In this document: positions 21,799 to 31,750 of the stretch, in pieces
Numbering within the stretch: the stretch's first letter is position 1
How the letters are laid out: each line of letters begins with the position of its first letter
NCBI GenBank assembly: GCA_025526915.1
Contig: JAHLKH010000009.1
Coordinates: forward strand, 1-64,000
Length of the DNA: 64,000 bases
Source: Entophlyctis helioformis
Lineage: Eukaryota; Chytridiomycota; Chytridiomycetes; Chytridiales; Chytriomycetaceae
Direction of reading: 5' to 3'
Program-made: the position numbers and the translations under genes
The notes under the pieces: generated by a model
Seen by the model: the letters and a program-made list of their open reading frames with translations, nothing else
Told to the model about the DNA's origin: nothing
Database searches by the model: none

Positions 21799-24700
21799 AT
21801 GAGTGGCGAACGGCTTCGCAAGGGCGATGTGAGGCGCCGTGGCTCTGAGCGTGATGGAGACGCTTCCCGGTCAAGCTCGATGCTGAGCCTGGCACCAAAG
21901 GCACCAGAGATTCCGCCAGACATCCTCTTCAAGATGTCCAAGAAAATCGCACAGCTCACAAAAGTCATCTACTATCTCAACACCAAGAATGAGGATCATT
22001 CACTCGAGATACAGAACCTTGTTGACGCCTATGAAGCAGAAATAGGAGATGTACGCAGCAGATACACAAGAAGCCAATGCCATTTTAGTTTGCTGACAGG
22101 CTATCACGGTGCGACTATAAGGCTATGCAAGATGGCGGCAAGATGCTTGACGAATACCGTCTAAAGTACGAAGAGAGCGAGCTGAAGATCAAAGCACAGG
22201 AAGATGTCATCATGGTGAGGCATTGAACAGCAATGTGGCACGACCAGTAAGTGTACGCTGACCATGGACGTCCTAGACGTACTTGGAAACAGTCAAAAAG
22301 CAAGAAACGGATCTCAAGACAGCACGAGAGGTTGAAGCGAAGCTTAGACGCGAGCTCTCAATGGCCGAAAGGTTGGCAGAAACAAAAGTGTTTTTGGCGT
22401 TGCGCAATGCTTTGGACGCTTGACTCAGTTAATGTGAAACAGTGAACGGCCGGAGCCAAGCAAAGCACGTCCAATCACGCAAGTAGCTGAAAAGAAGCCA
22501 GCGGCAGCTGCATTCTCGCCACCGTCTCATGATGATCAGAGCACCCTTCGCCAGGAATACGAGGGCAAAATCGCCAACATCACCTCCCAATATGAGCAGC
22601 GCATTCAGGCAATTAAAGAAGAATGGTCCACGGAGGTTTGTAAGCCAAGGCCATGCAATACAAGCAAAGACTTTCAGGATGCGATCAGCAGAGAGTCGAC
22701 CGCATAATGCTGACATTGTCTTGATAATGGCAGGTTGAGGATCTCCGCAGCGAGCAAACAAAAAAGATGCGCACTCTCGGCGAAGACAAGCAGAAAACGG
22801 AAGAGACGCTTCGGCAAACTGTTGATCAGCTGAAAACCAAAGTAGGTTAAGACTATTTGCGTTGGTAGCCTTGAATGCAATTGGTCAATGTCCGGGGATG
22901 TCGTTCTGATGCCAGTCTTCGCTTTGCAAACCGTTTCAGCTTGATGAAGACACAGCCAAGTACCAGTCGGAAATCAAAAGACTCAAGCAGCTTGTAGAGG
23001 AACAAGAAAAGGAGTTCAAGACTCAATTTACTGGGCTTGAGAAGCGGCTTCGTTCCGGCCTCGAAGAGGTTAGTTGATGTGCTCCTTGAATTGTCAAAGC
23101 TAACGCTCACATATTGAGTTTTGAATACCATGCGAACAGGAACAACGCAAAGTTCACGAACAAGAAGTGATTCTGAACGATTTTCGAGAGCAAATGCTAA
23201 AGTGCGGTTGGTTTAGACCCATTCTTGAGTACTTGGTGTGTGATTGCCTTATGATGCGTTCACTGACTTTGTTTCTTGCCATGTGCAGAAAGGACGACCG
23301 GATTATTGACCTTGAGCAGGACATTAGCAAAAAGGCAAAGTCGATCAAGGAGCTGCTGGAACAAGTCTCCCAGCTGTCGTTCGAATGTGCAACGTCAAAA
23401 GATGTACGCAACACATGACTGGATGATGCAGCGGCTACATGATACTTGATCTTATTTCCTCATCCTGCCATTTGACACGTATGCAGCAAGTTAGTACTCT
23501 AACCAGCAAAGCAGCACAGCTCGGTAATCTTACATACTGCTTACCTTCTATTGGATCTGAGAGTGATGATGCTCACCTACGGTGTTTCTGGATTCTAGAG
23601 ACCCAAGTTGCAGATCTTTCCTACGAGCTATCTCAAAACACACAGGCTCTGAAAGAGACGGAGACAGCATGCATGCAAGCAGTTGATGAATCACAAAGGA
23701 TGGCAGCAGAAGTTGCACGGCTTTCTGGCGAGCTTGGGACAGTCAACAGGTGAGCTGAGGAGCTTTGGCTGCTTTTGAGGGCTATGCATTCAAGGCAACT
23801 AAATACGGATCTAGAGCTGTACAAAACCTTACCGATCAGGTCAACCAACTTGAGGGCGCTCAGGATAAACTAAACCAAGAAATTAACGCGCGAGGCAAGC
23901 TTGACTGTTTGTGTGCCATCTTGCAGAAAGTGCTCATGTTTGCTATTGGATACCATAGATCAGCGGATTATTGATCTGCAGGAAGCATACCATGCACTGG
24001 AGATCAAAAATGTCAAGGTATGAATCCGCTGCTACTGTTCACGAGATTTGGAAAAGCGTTCAAACAGGTAGTCATATGTAGTCCATACTGATTCAAGTTC
24101 AAACGAATGACAGGACATTGAAGATGCATTGGCAAGGCTGACTGAGATGATGGAAAACACACGCCAAGAGTCACTGGCAAAGCTCCGAGCGGAAATGGAG
24201 CAACACCGAGTAAATGCACTCCAAGAAAAAACAAAAGTAAGCAGCATCTGTAAGCAGCTATCCTTGTTTTTGACCGACGGCAGCTGTGGAGGTCTGACAC
24301 GATTGTTTGCCAACAGGAACTGGAGTCATTGTCAGCAAAGCTCATGACAATGACCGAAGACTTTGACAACCGGATGCAACAAGTGAACTCGGCATTCGAG
24401 CAGCAAAAAGCAGAGCTGCTCGTAAGACGGATGAACCCTCCAGTTTTTCTTTGATATGTAGCATTCGGACTACTTATTCATCGCCACACTGACAGAGCAA
24501 CATCGAGGATCTCGAGAATGCAAAGGCCGACTTGGAAAACAAACTAAAGGCAACGACAGCGAGCTTGGAGGAGCGGGTTGCAGAAGTCGGCCGCCATCAA
24601 TCAACCATTCATGTAAGAAGTCATGTTGCTGATGCTGGTGGAGTCGATGGACAACGATGCTCACAATAAGTGCACAGCATCAATCATCAACCATCAAGAG

Positions 24701-26817
24701 TTTGGAGGTCGACAAGGCCGACTTGTTTCAAAAGATGGTGCACATTGACCGACAAATCAGGGGAGAGATGTTTGAAAAGTTTCAAAAGGAGAAGAGCGAC
24801 CTTGAAGCCAGCCTGTGCGTTTTTATGCGTTGAGTATTACGCGCAATGCGGTGCACTTGATGTTGCTGACTTGCCTTTTGATTGGATACAGCCGCGATGT
24901 ACATCATGCAGATATTGAGAGTCTCAAGGGAACTCTGCGCTCTCTCCACGACCAGGAACTTCAGGTAAGCGCAATGCATCGTAATTGGTTCAACTGTCCT
25001 TCTTCTCGTTGCCACGCACTGATGGTGTATCTCTGGTCATTTCGGGAAACAGGTGGCTGTTCTCAAGATCAAGGCATACTACATTGAGGAAATCGACACT
25101 ATAAAGGCTGAAAACCAAGCCAAACTGGAGGGCTTCCTTGCCGAAATGTCTGAAAAAGAAGCCGAAATTGCTCAACTGAAGCGCGAAAAGGAAGAGCTTG
25201 AACAGTCCATCGATGACGCAAAGCAGGTTGGTGATTTCGGCATAGGTATGGTCTTCGACATCACGATGCCACCTTGCTGACGCTCTCAAAATGAATGACT
25301 GTCACAGATGCACGCAAAGGCACTCGCGGACGTACATGCAGAGTTCCAAAAGTTGCTCTCTCTCGAAAAGAGCAAATGGGAGGGCGAGGCTCAGTCAAGG
25401 GAAACGCAACTCAAGGTTGCGTCAACGCTGGCACTTGCAAATCTTGAAAAGCGAAATACCACGGCACTTGCAGACTTGGAGGCTACGCACAAGAAGCAGA
25501 TTGACGAGCTTCGAAGTTTTCATACGATCTCTGCCTTGGCTGCCAAGAAGGTAAGGCCAGATCCCAAGTCGTTCTTTGGCATGATTTACATTTGTTGTCA
25601 ATCCACACGTCTGATTACGGCAAAAACAGGAAGCCGAAACGCAGCGACAAATGGAGATTGGGCGAATCAAAACAACGCATAGCGATCAGATCATGACCCT
25701 AATGCAAGAACGAGACAAGATGCTTGCTGAGCAGATGGCCACCCTTGTCAGCCAGAGGGAGAGTGAGATCAGGGTTTTAACCACGGAGTTCAACGAGACG
25801 GTTGAGGAACGAGATGCGATCATCAAGGGCCATTTGCGCGAGATCGCCGAGAAGCAGGAAAACATTGATATGCTTGACGTGAAAGTCCAGTCGCTGGAGG
25901 CGCAGGTCGTTGATGTTAAGCGTGCTCTTCATGACACCATCGAGACGATGAAGCAGCGCGAGTATGTTTGTGCTTTTGTTGTGCCATTTTTGGTTTGCTT
26001 GCGTTGGATGCTGATTCTTCCATCACCGGAAAATCAAACGATTGATCTAATGCTCTTTCAAGTGCCGATGCACGCAAACGACTAGAGGAACAAGCGACCC
26101 AGTTTGAAGCGCAGCTTAAGCAAGAACTAGAGCTTCTCAGGACCGAGCATGTCCGCGAATTACAGCTTATGCTGCAGGACTTTGAAAAGGCGAAGACGTA
26201 CCTCAAAAAGCAGATTGCAAATCACCAGAAACTGTAAGGGCATCCTTGTTTGGTTCTATTGTGTAAGCTGCACTGATGTATGCTCTTCAATGTATTAGTC
26301 TGCAGGACGCAGAAGTCAAGTACATCAATCGAGAGCCACGCGACGTTGACCTCCAGCGGATCGCAGAGCTTGAGCAGATGGTAGCAGAAGAGCAGCGCAA
26401 ATGTGCTGTTATTGGGGTGAGCCATCCAGTTTTGTTGCTGGGTGCTTCGTTTGCATGCACGTGCTTTGACTATCAGCATGTTTAATGCTGACAATTTCAC
26501 ATTTACACACAGGAGGAGCTGGGATACTTCAAACTGGAGATGAACAACCGCGAGGCTAGCTTTAACAAGATCTTCAACAAGGCACCCCTTGTTGGACTGA
26601 TGCAGCCTCTGGCGGTCTCACAAAAGGTCAGATCTTGCTGCAGTGATTGGCATGGGCTGCCAAAGTTGTGATGTGCTGACTTGGCACGCCGTGCTTGCAG
26701 AAGGGCGGAAAGTTAAAGCACGATAACGCAGCAGCATCCAACCCAAAACTCCCTCCATTATACTCTCTTCCGAGCAACGCTGGCACACCACCCGACCTGG
26801 CATACATGCTGACCTAG
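21799..26817 (+). CDS. FAM184-family long coiled-coil protein
   Basis: Coiled-coil protein with both ends of the animal FAM184A/B family. N-terminal signature: MSKKIAQLTKVIYYLNTKNE (animal forms read MSKKIAQLTKVIYALNTKND). C-terminal signature: MNNREASFNKIFNKAPLVGL, corresponding to LVNRETNFNKVFNSSPTVGV. In between are many short heptad-rich exons (for example AELLIREMEEKEAEIAQL-type, EKLEQEQRKVHEQEVILNDF, and RDKMLAEQMATLVSQRESEI), separated by about twenty introns of 50-110 nt. First exon 21799-22050; start MSGERLRKGDVRRRG is the first ATG after the upstream gene and is not certain. The tail is PKLPPLYSLPSNAGTPPDLA, ending YMLT. Molecular role unknown; the family is mainly from ciliated eukaryotes as far as I know, so its presence suggests a zoosporic fungus. 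YPD1 starts 39 bp downstream. Confidence 0.82.
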
Positions 26818-26856
26818 CATGTGAACTGCGAGCATTGATAAAATGTTTCCTCATCT

Positions 26857-27535
26857 ATGGCATCCGAACCCCCCAGTTTTCTGGATTCTGCAGTGTTCAA
26901 CCAGCTGCTCGAGATGGACGACGATGACGATGACAGCCATGAGTTTACAGTTGGGATTCTCCAGGCTTCTTTCAGCAAGCCTGGGCGACTGTTGCGTCCA
27001 TGAGAGAACGCATGTGAGTAAGAACTGGCTCGAGCAGGTCTGACAGTCGACTTTTGGCAGTAGGCACTCGGCTGTCGTTGGAGCGGATGCGCCCAGCATC
27101 TGTTCGACAGCGCTCGGCGCTGACACATCGCATTCCCAACCAGGATCGACCAGGACTGGGAGGCCCTTGGCAAGCTTGGCCATTTTCTCAAGGTCGGACG
27201 GCGTGAACGTTTGTCTCGTCCATGATTGAGGCTGACGAACATCGCGAGCCAACCAACAGGGCTCGGCTGCCACCATTGGGCTCGTAAAGCTTAGCGACTC
27301 GTGCTGTGCGTGGCTCCACTGCGCTGTCTGGCTGCTGAGTGGCCTCACAACTATCTCGTCGCAATCGAGTTCCAACTGACACGGCAACACAGACAGGATC
27401 CAGATATTGGGATCCGCAGCAGATGCAGGCTCAGATCCGCAGCGGACGACGCTTTGTGGTCTGGTTGCACAGGTGGAGCGGGAATGTCGGCAGGCGCAAG
27501 CGTATTTTGAGCATATATTCCGGCAAACGTTTTAG
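26857..27535 (+). CDS. YPD1: Ypd1-type histidine phosphotransfer protein
   Basis: HPt protein that relays phosphate from hybrid histidine kinases to Ssk1/Skn7-type response regulators. It is read in short exons on the plus strand: MASEPPSFLDSAVFNQLLEM, a DDDDDD run, HEFTVGILQ, then FFQQAWATVASMRERM (exon end at 27012 before GTGAGT), IDQDWEALGKLGHFLKG with the phospho-accepting His, SAATIGLVKLSDSC, and a last exon IQILGSAADAGSDPQR through ECRQAQAYFEHIFRQTF (stop 27533-27535). The order matches Ypd1. One base appears to be missing at about 26965 (after LQ); without it the frame runs into a premature stop. The stop codon overlaps that of APC4 on the other strand. The open frames on the minus strand here are shadows. 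Confidence 0.83.
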
Positions 27536-30512
27536 TCTGCTGTCAGGTCAAACACATCCAAAACAGCCCGATCGCTTGTTAGGCTCAGCAGACCACGAGA
27601 CACGTTCACTTGAATACCCATTGGGCAGACATCTCGAGCATATTCATGGAGAATGCGCGCGTCGACCTGCCCAAGACGACCATTGCTGTTGAGAAGCAGT
27701 AAAAACGACTCTAATCGATCACCCAAAACGTCAAGGGCATACCTGCGCAATATCTTGCTGTGCACCGTCTTTTGGAACAGAATCCACATCCGTCGCAAAC
27801 ACAGCATAGCCAGAATCATCTGACGAGGATGCTCAATGGTTAGTTGGCTGTCCAAACAGCAGTATTGCGAGCAATCAATCGGCCATTCACTCGACGCACT
27901 TGTTGTCTGGGCAGACATTTCGCAAAGGCCGATGATCGTGTCCTTGAAAAGGATTGCACAGATGGGCTGGATGACCAGACCATGCAACATTAGGACAAAC
28001 CGAGCCGAGTCTCTACGATCAATGTCAACCCAGACAAGCCGCACTGACGTCGCGAATGGTACCGAGCCGAGCCGAGCCGAGAAACGAAGTGCGAGGTTAG
28101 CTCATAAGCTAGGAGTATATGCAGAAACCAAGGTACAGATTGCTACATACGAGCATCGGCGTCTTTCGCTAGAATGCATTCGGGTGTTACTGCTAGGAAT
28201 TGCGAAGGCTACATTGCCACAAAAAAGTCAGCCATAGTGCCTATTGGCTTGGTCTAACGTCTGTACGTGGATGCAGCCTACTTCAAATCCTATCGCCTTT
28301 GTATCAGAAACGACTGCCGGTATGAGCTTCAACAGTTCGATGCTTGCCAGCTGGTCAAGGCTATCTTTGATTGCGAGGCTTATATGTGCGATCTGCGGTC
28401 ACGTAGGGGGATAAGTAAACGTCGGAATATGCCATGCATTGAACAAGCCTTCTGACGACTACTTACATACTCCGAAGCAGGTATGGCGGCATCGTGACGG
28501 GACATGGATGCAACAAAACCCTCAATGATCCAGTGCATTTCAGGGCCGGAGAGCACCTCTGTCTCTATTGGCTGTGCTGTTGAGTAGTCGAGTTAGTCAG
28601 TGCCTGAAAGTGAGCCGCGCCGATGTGCATGCAAACCGACTGACAAGCCGATCAAGCAGAGCTTACACTTTTTCCATTTGATGAGCCAGTCAAGAAGCTT
28701 CATGTACTGCTTGCATACTGCAAAGAGTGCATGCTTAGCCTTTTGCATGCGAACTGAGCAATGCCCAACGGTGGACAGCAAGCCTTCCATGCTTTCCAAA
28801 TGCAGCGTGCATTCTTCGCGGGCCATCAGGGATTGCGCCACTCCTTGCAAGTCGCCGATCGTATGAGCACAGTCTTCGCTGGCAGCTTTGAATGCGAGGC
28901 AGTGTCGAACGGCGTTGGTCATTGACGCCTTTGCCATTGTCTCGGCCTTTTTGAATGTCTGCCAAAAGCCGCCATGCTTGCCTGTCAGTCTCATTCATGC
29001 ATGAACGGCTGTGCACGTGTATTCTTGATGCGCTTTCAAGGCGACAAACCTTTTTGATGACAGGATCTGACAATGTCGCCATGATGTCAATCGTTGACGC
29101 CCGCAACAGCAATTCTTTCAACAGCTCGACTGACGATGTGCTGTCTATACATGGCACAGTCAGAGCCACGTTGTGGTCAAATTGAATGGCTATCCCTATA
29201 AAACATACAGCCATGCTCCGCAAGTGCTCCTTCCAGTTTGCTAAATGTGTCGCGCTGGAGTTTTGAAATCGTCTTGGCTTCCGCGCCAAACCCATCGATG
29301 CTGGCCTGCATGACACCAGCAAACTGCCGGCCTTGCTCCAATAACAGCGAGACCTTTGCAAGGGTCGGGAATGTTGACACGGCGCCAGGGAACGTGGCAG
29401 AAACACGAACACAGCGATTGTGCGGCTCGTCGTGCACAAGAGTCTGAAGCGTCAAGGACTCATCGCGACAAACAACCCATGAATTCAGCCCTGATCGCCT
29501 CTGTCAGTGTAGATTGTATGGCATTGCTTGCCGGTGAGTGCAAAGGCACAGGCTCCATGTGAAGCGTTCGTGACCCAACCATGCCTCGTGGCGATCACAT
29601 GGCCTTACAGATGCAATCGGTGGATATGGCGACTCTGGTGCAAGGTGAATATGCGAGATGATAAACGCCCCGTTCAGCCTGTCCATGACCGTATGCCAGA
29701 TTCAGTTTAGGCATGCGATGGTGAGGAGCAAGGCTTATAGGCATACACGACAAACGTGCTTCCTCGACTGGTCAAGACGATCAAAAGGTGCGGCGGACGG
29801 TCGGGGATGGCTGCCGCTGACCTGGTTGTGCATTGCTGGATAAGCACATCTGTGGATTGAAGAATGCCATGCGTTGAGGCTCAAGCTCACTTGGCGTTCG
29901 AGGAGGGAGACTCTTGGGGCATTCGCCATGCTGTTCTGGTGCCTGGCGATCTGTGCTATGTCCATATTGCATGCGGGTGAGTGTCCTTGAACGGCAATGG
30001 CCCAGCCTAAGACGGCATGGCAGCCAGCCTGGCCCAAAAACACACATGACCCGGCAGCGGCACTTCGGCCCAGCTGGCGCCGTTGATGGCCTCGTCGCCG
30101 AGGAGAGGCAGGTTGACAGTGCTTGCCGCTGTTCCTTCGACTTCAAAGGTTGTGGCCGAGCCCTTTCGAGTGTTGATGGCCGTCAGGCACGAGCCTGCGT
30201 TGCATACACTCGTTCTGTGAGCACGCCCACCGGCAGAAACGAAGCAGCATGCCCGGATGTGCCGTGGCTCTGCTCATGGCGATGCTCGTGCTGCTCAGAC
30301 CCACCATCTGGACTCCAGGTGACCATGTCTGCACTGTTGGTCTGGTGCGGTGTCCACATTCGGATCGGATCCCAGATTCTCAGCACTCTGAGCTCGCCTT
30401 GGGCGTCGAGCACTGCAACAACGTCCCGCTGTGGGCACCATTCGAGTCTCCGTATCCGTCCGTGGAAGGTCTTGGCTGTCCCAAAGGGGACGGCTGCAAC
30501 TGTGGCAGTCAT
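27532..30512 (-). CDS. APC4: Anaphase-promoting complex subunit 4
   Basis: Scaffold subunit of the APC/C ubiquitin ligase that drives mitotic exit; N-terminal WD40 propeller plus a helical APC4 domain. Start ATG at 30512: MTATVAAVPFGTAKTFHGRI, then RRLEWCPQRDVVAVLDAQGE, LRVLRIWDPIRMWTP and VTWSPDG, which parallel the first blades of APC4. Middle: LHLESMEGLLSTVGHCSVRM and YMKLLDWLIKWKK (helical domain), then GPEMHWIIEGFVASMSRHDA (about 28500-28560). End: GIQVNVSRGLLSLTSDRAVL, DVFDLTAD, matching the family's final beta strand region; the acidic tail of animal APC4 is absent. Several introns split the gene; not all borders were fixed. The stop (27532-27534) overlaps the YPD1 stop on the opposite strand. 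Confidence 0.82.
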
Positions 30513-30552
30513 GTCCAGAATGTTCAGATTAGTCACGTCCGAAATAACCGCT

Positions 30553-30576
30553 TCATTCAATTGTGCTGAAGAAAAT
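30553..30576. repeat. Left copy of 24-bp direct repeat flanking the Fanzor insert
   Basis: Matches 31727-31750 at 23 of 24 positions (a single C/T difference) in the same orientation. The right copy contains the VPS13 stop codon and last codons; this copy therefore looks like a duplicated piece of the VPS13 3' end, now located 41 bp upstream of the APC4 ATG. Confidence 0.9.
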
Positions 30577-30750
30577 GGCCCGATATTCATACAATTACCA
30601 AGATTTTTGGAATTAAATTCGACCAGAGAGGCGACGAATGCAAGCCCACATATCACGTGATTCAAGCAACGAGCATGCGACGACGAGCGGGCGATGCACA
30701 TCCAACAAGCATCTCACCTTTATCGTTAGAAAAAGTGACCCGTTAGGTCG

Positions 30751-30768
30751 ATCGGGAGGTCCCCCGAT
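30751..30768 (-). other. Small hairpin directly after the Fanzor stop codon
   Basis: ATCGGG and CCCGAT form a perfect 6-bp stem around a 6-nt loop, immediately 3' of the Fanzor-like stop (30769-30771). It could be part of the 3' end or of a guide-type RNA, as Fanzor/TnpB guide RNAs lie at or beyond the 3' end of the nuclease gene. That role is speculative. Confidence 0.35.
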
Positions 30769-31540
30769 TCAAAGTTGGTAGTCAAACAAGTCACTGTATG
30801 GGATGTAGGTCAGGTGACTTGAGGGCAGGCTGTCTGCGTGCTGGTCGCAGCTGGACGACGGATGGTCCGTGTCTTGAACGCTGCTGTACAGCACGTCTTG
30901 AACGCCACAGGACGGCAGGCTGATCTGGTCCCATGAGGCCACATGCGACTTGAAGTGTTTCCGCGTTTGAGGCTGTGGGACAACAGACGGAGCATTTCGT
31001 GCACAATCCTGGATGAATAGATGCATTGCCGAGATGCTGTTGAGGTGCTCTGGTGTGGCTGGATCGTCACTGGCTGGCGTGTGCGTCAAGTAGAGCGGCC
31101 GGTGTCCATAAAGCAGATGCCACAGTGCAACCATCCCGATGTTGGTGGCTCCAAGCACGTCTCGGTGGTAGACAGTCTTGCAGTCTGTGCACTCGTAGCG
31201 TCGCAGGTTGGTGCGGTTCTTGTCTGGGATCCGTTGCTTGCACTGCGGGCACATCTGGCTGGTCAGGTTCTCGTTGCAGCGGTAGATCTGTGTGTGTGTG
31301 TGAGTGCATGATCGTGTGGTCAGTTGGTGCACAGATGGATGGATGGATGGATGGACAGCGTGGCATCAGACGCACATAGGCATATCCAGACGACCGCAGA
31401 TGCCTGATGAGAAACTTCTCAAACACAGCATGCCTGCCACCTTGGCCTGTAAAGTCGATGCCAAATGCCCAGACAACGGCTCGTTGATGGGCTCGTTGTT
31501 GGTTGTGTGCAGTTAGGCGGCAAGTGCAGCAGCGTCTGGA
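30769..31540 (-). pseudogene. Fanzor (TnpB-like) nuclease, C-terminal part only
   Basis: Two exons can be read: upstream to 31376, and 31287-30769, spliced in phase 0 (SSGYAY-IYRCNENLTSQ). The upstream limit is approximate. Motifs: AVVWAFGIDFTGQGGRHAVF with EKFLIRHLRSSG, then NENLTSQMCPQCKQRIPD, YECTDCKTVYHRDVLGATNI. This is the TnpB/Fanzor pattern: CxxC...CxxC zinc ribbon followed by the RuvC-III motif H-R-D-x-x-x-A-x-N with the catalytic Asp. A Ser/Asp/His-rich tail of about 100 residues ends the frame. The N-terminal wedge/REC region and the RuvC-I Asp are not found upstream; the CCAAT array and VPS13 begin there, and no ATG is in frame. So the copy is 5'-truncated and catalytically incomplete. 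The intron contains GGAT and GT microsatellites. It could still be transcribed, as the preserved frame and splice sites suggest recent decay. Confidence 0.78.
31334..31353. repeat. Short GGAT microsatellite in the Fanzor intron
   Basis: About five ATGG/GGAT units inside the intron (31288-31375), next to a (GT) run at 31289-31301 that forms the polypyrimidine-like part of the acceptor on the minus strand. Confidence 0.8.
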
Positions 31541-31609
31541 TCTGGCATGGCGCGTTGTTGCTGTGCTCGCATCGCGCAGTGTCAGCACCGTGCAAGGCTC
31601 CCCAGATCG

Positions 31610-31726
31610 ACCAATCAGAGCGATTCCACCAGGAGTTGACCAATCAGGAATATTTCACCAAGAACAACCAATCACAGCGATTCCACCAGAAGTTGACCAA
31701 TCAGGAATATTCCACCAGGGGTAATG
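31610..31726. repeat. Array of four 28-29-bp units each starting ACCAATCA
   Basis: CCAAT boxes at 31611, 31640, 31668 and 31697 (spacing 29, 28, 29). Units alternate between two types: ACCAATCA-x-AGCGATTCCACCAG and ACCAATCAGGAATATTCCACCAG. A two-unit version lies at 48809-48865. CCAATCA is the core site of the NF-Y/HAP complex, so the array could act as a promoter for the minus-strand Fanzor fragment; this is inference. Confidence 0.85.
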
Positions 31727-31750
31727 TCATTCAATTGTGTTGAAGAAAAT
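31727..31750. repeat. Right copy of 24-bp direct repeat (within VPS13 3' end)
   Basis: Partner of 30553-30576. On the minus strand it encodes the last VPS13 codons (D-F-L-Q-H-N-stop) and 4 bp beyond. Confidence 0.9.

Larger units (their letters stand above)
30577..31726 (-). mobile_element. Putative Fanzor-carrying insertion (1.15 kb)
   Basis: Sequence bounded by two 24-bp direct repeats. In minus-strand order it holds a CCAAT-box tandem array (31610-31726), the C-terminal half of a Fanzor-like gene (about 31540-30769), a hairpin just past that stop, and about 175 bp of apparently non-coding DNA ending ggcccgatattcat. Fragments resembling each part are found elsewhere in the window (48746-48865 and 54541-54618). 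No clear terminal inverted repeats were seen. The boundaries are inferred from the flanking duplication; the type of transposon is unknown. Confidence 0.6.

Noticed and set aside
26814..27390. Minus-strand open frames opposite YPD1, first considered as the APC4 C-terminus
   Set aside because: The plus strand encodes a full Ypd1 protein in conserved order, and APC4 has its own family-like end at 27532.
31610..31726. Regular repeat units considered as a CRISPR-like array
   Set aside because: Units are contiguous with no variable spacers, and the host is eukaryotic; they are tandem CCAAT-box repeats.
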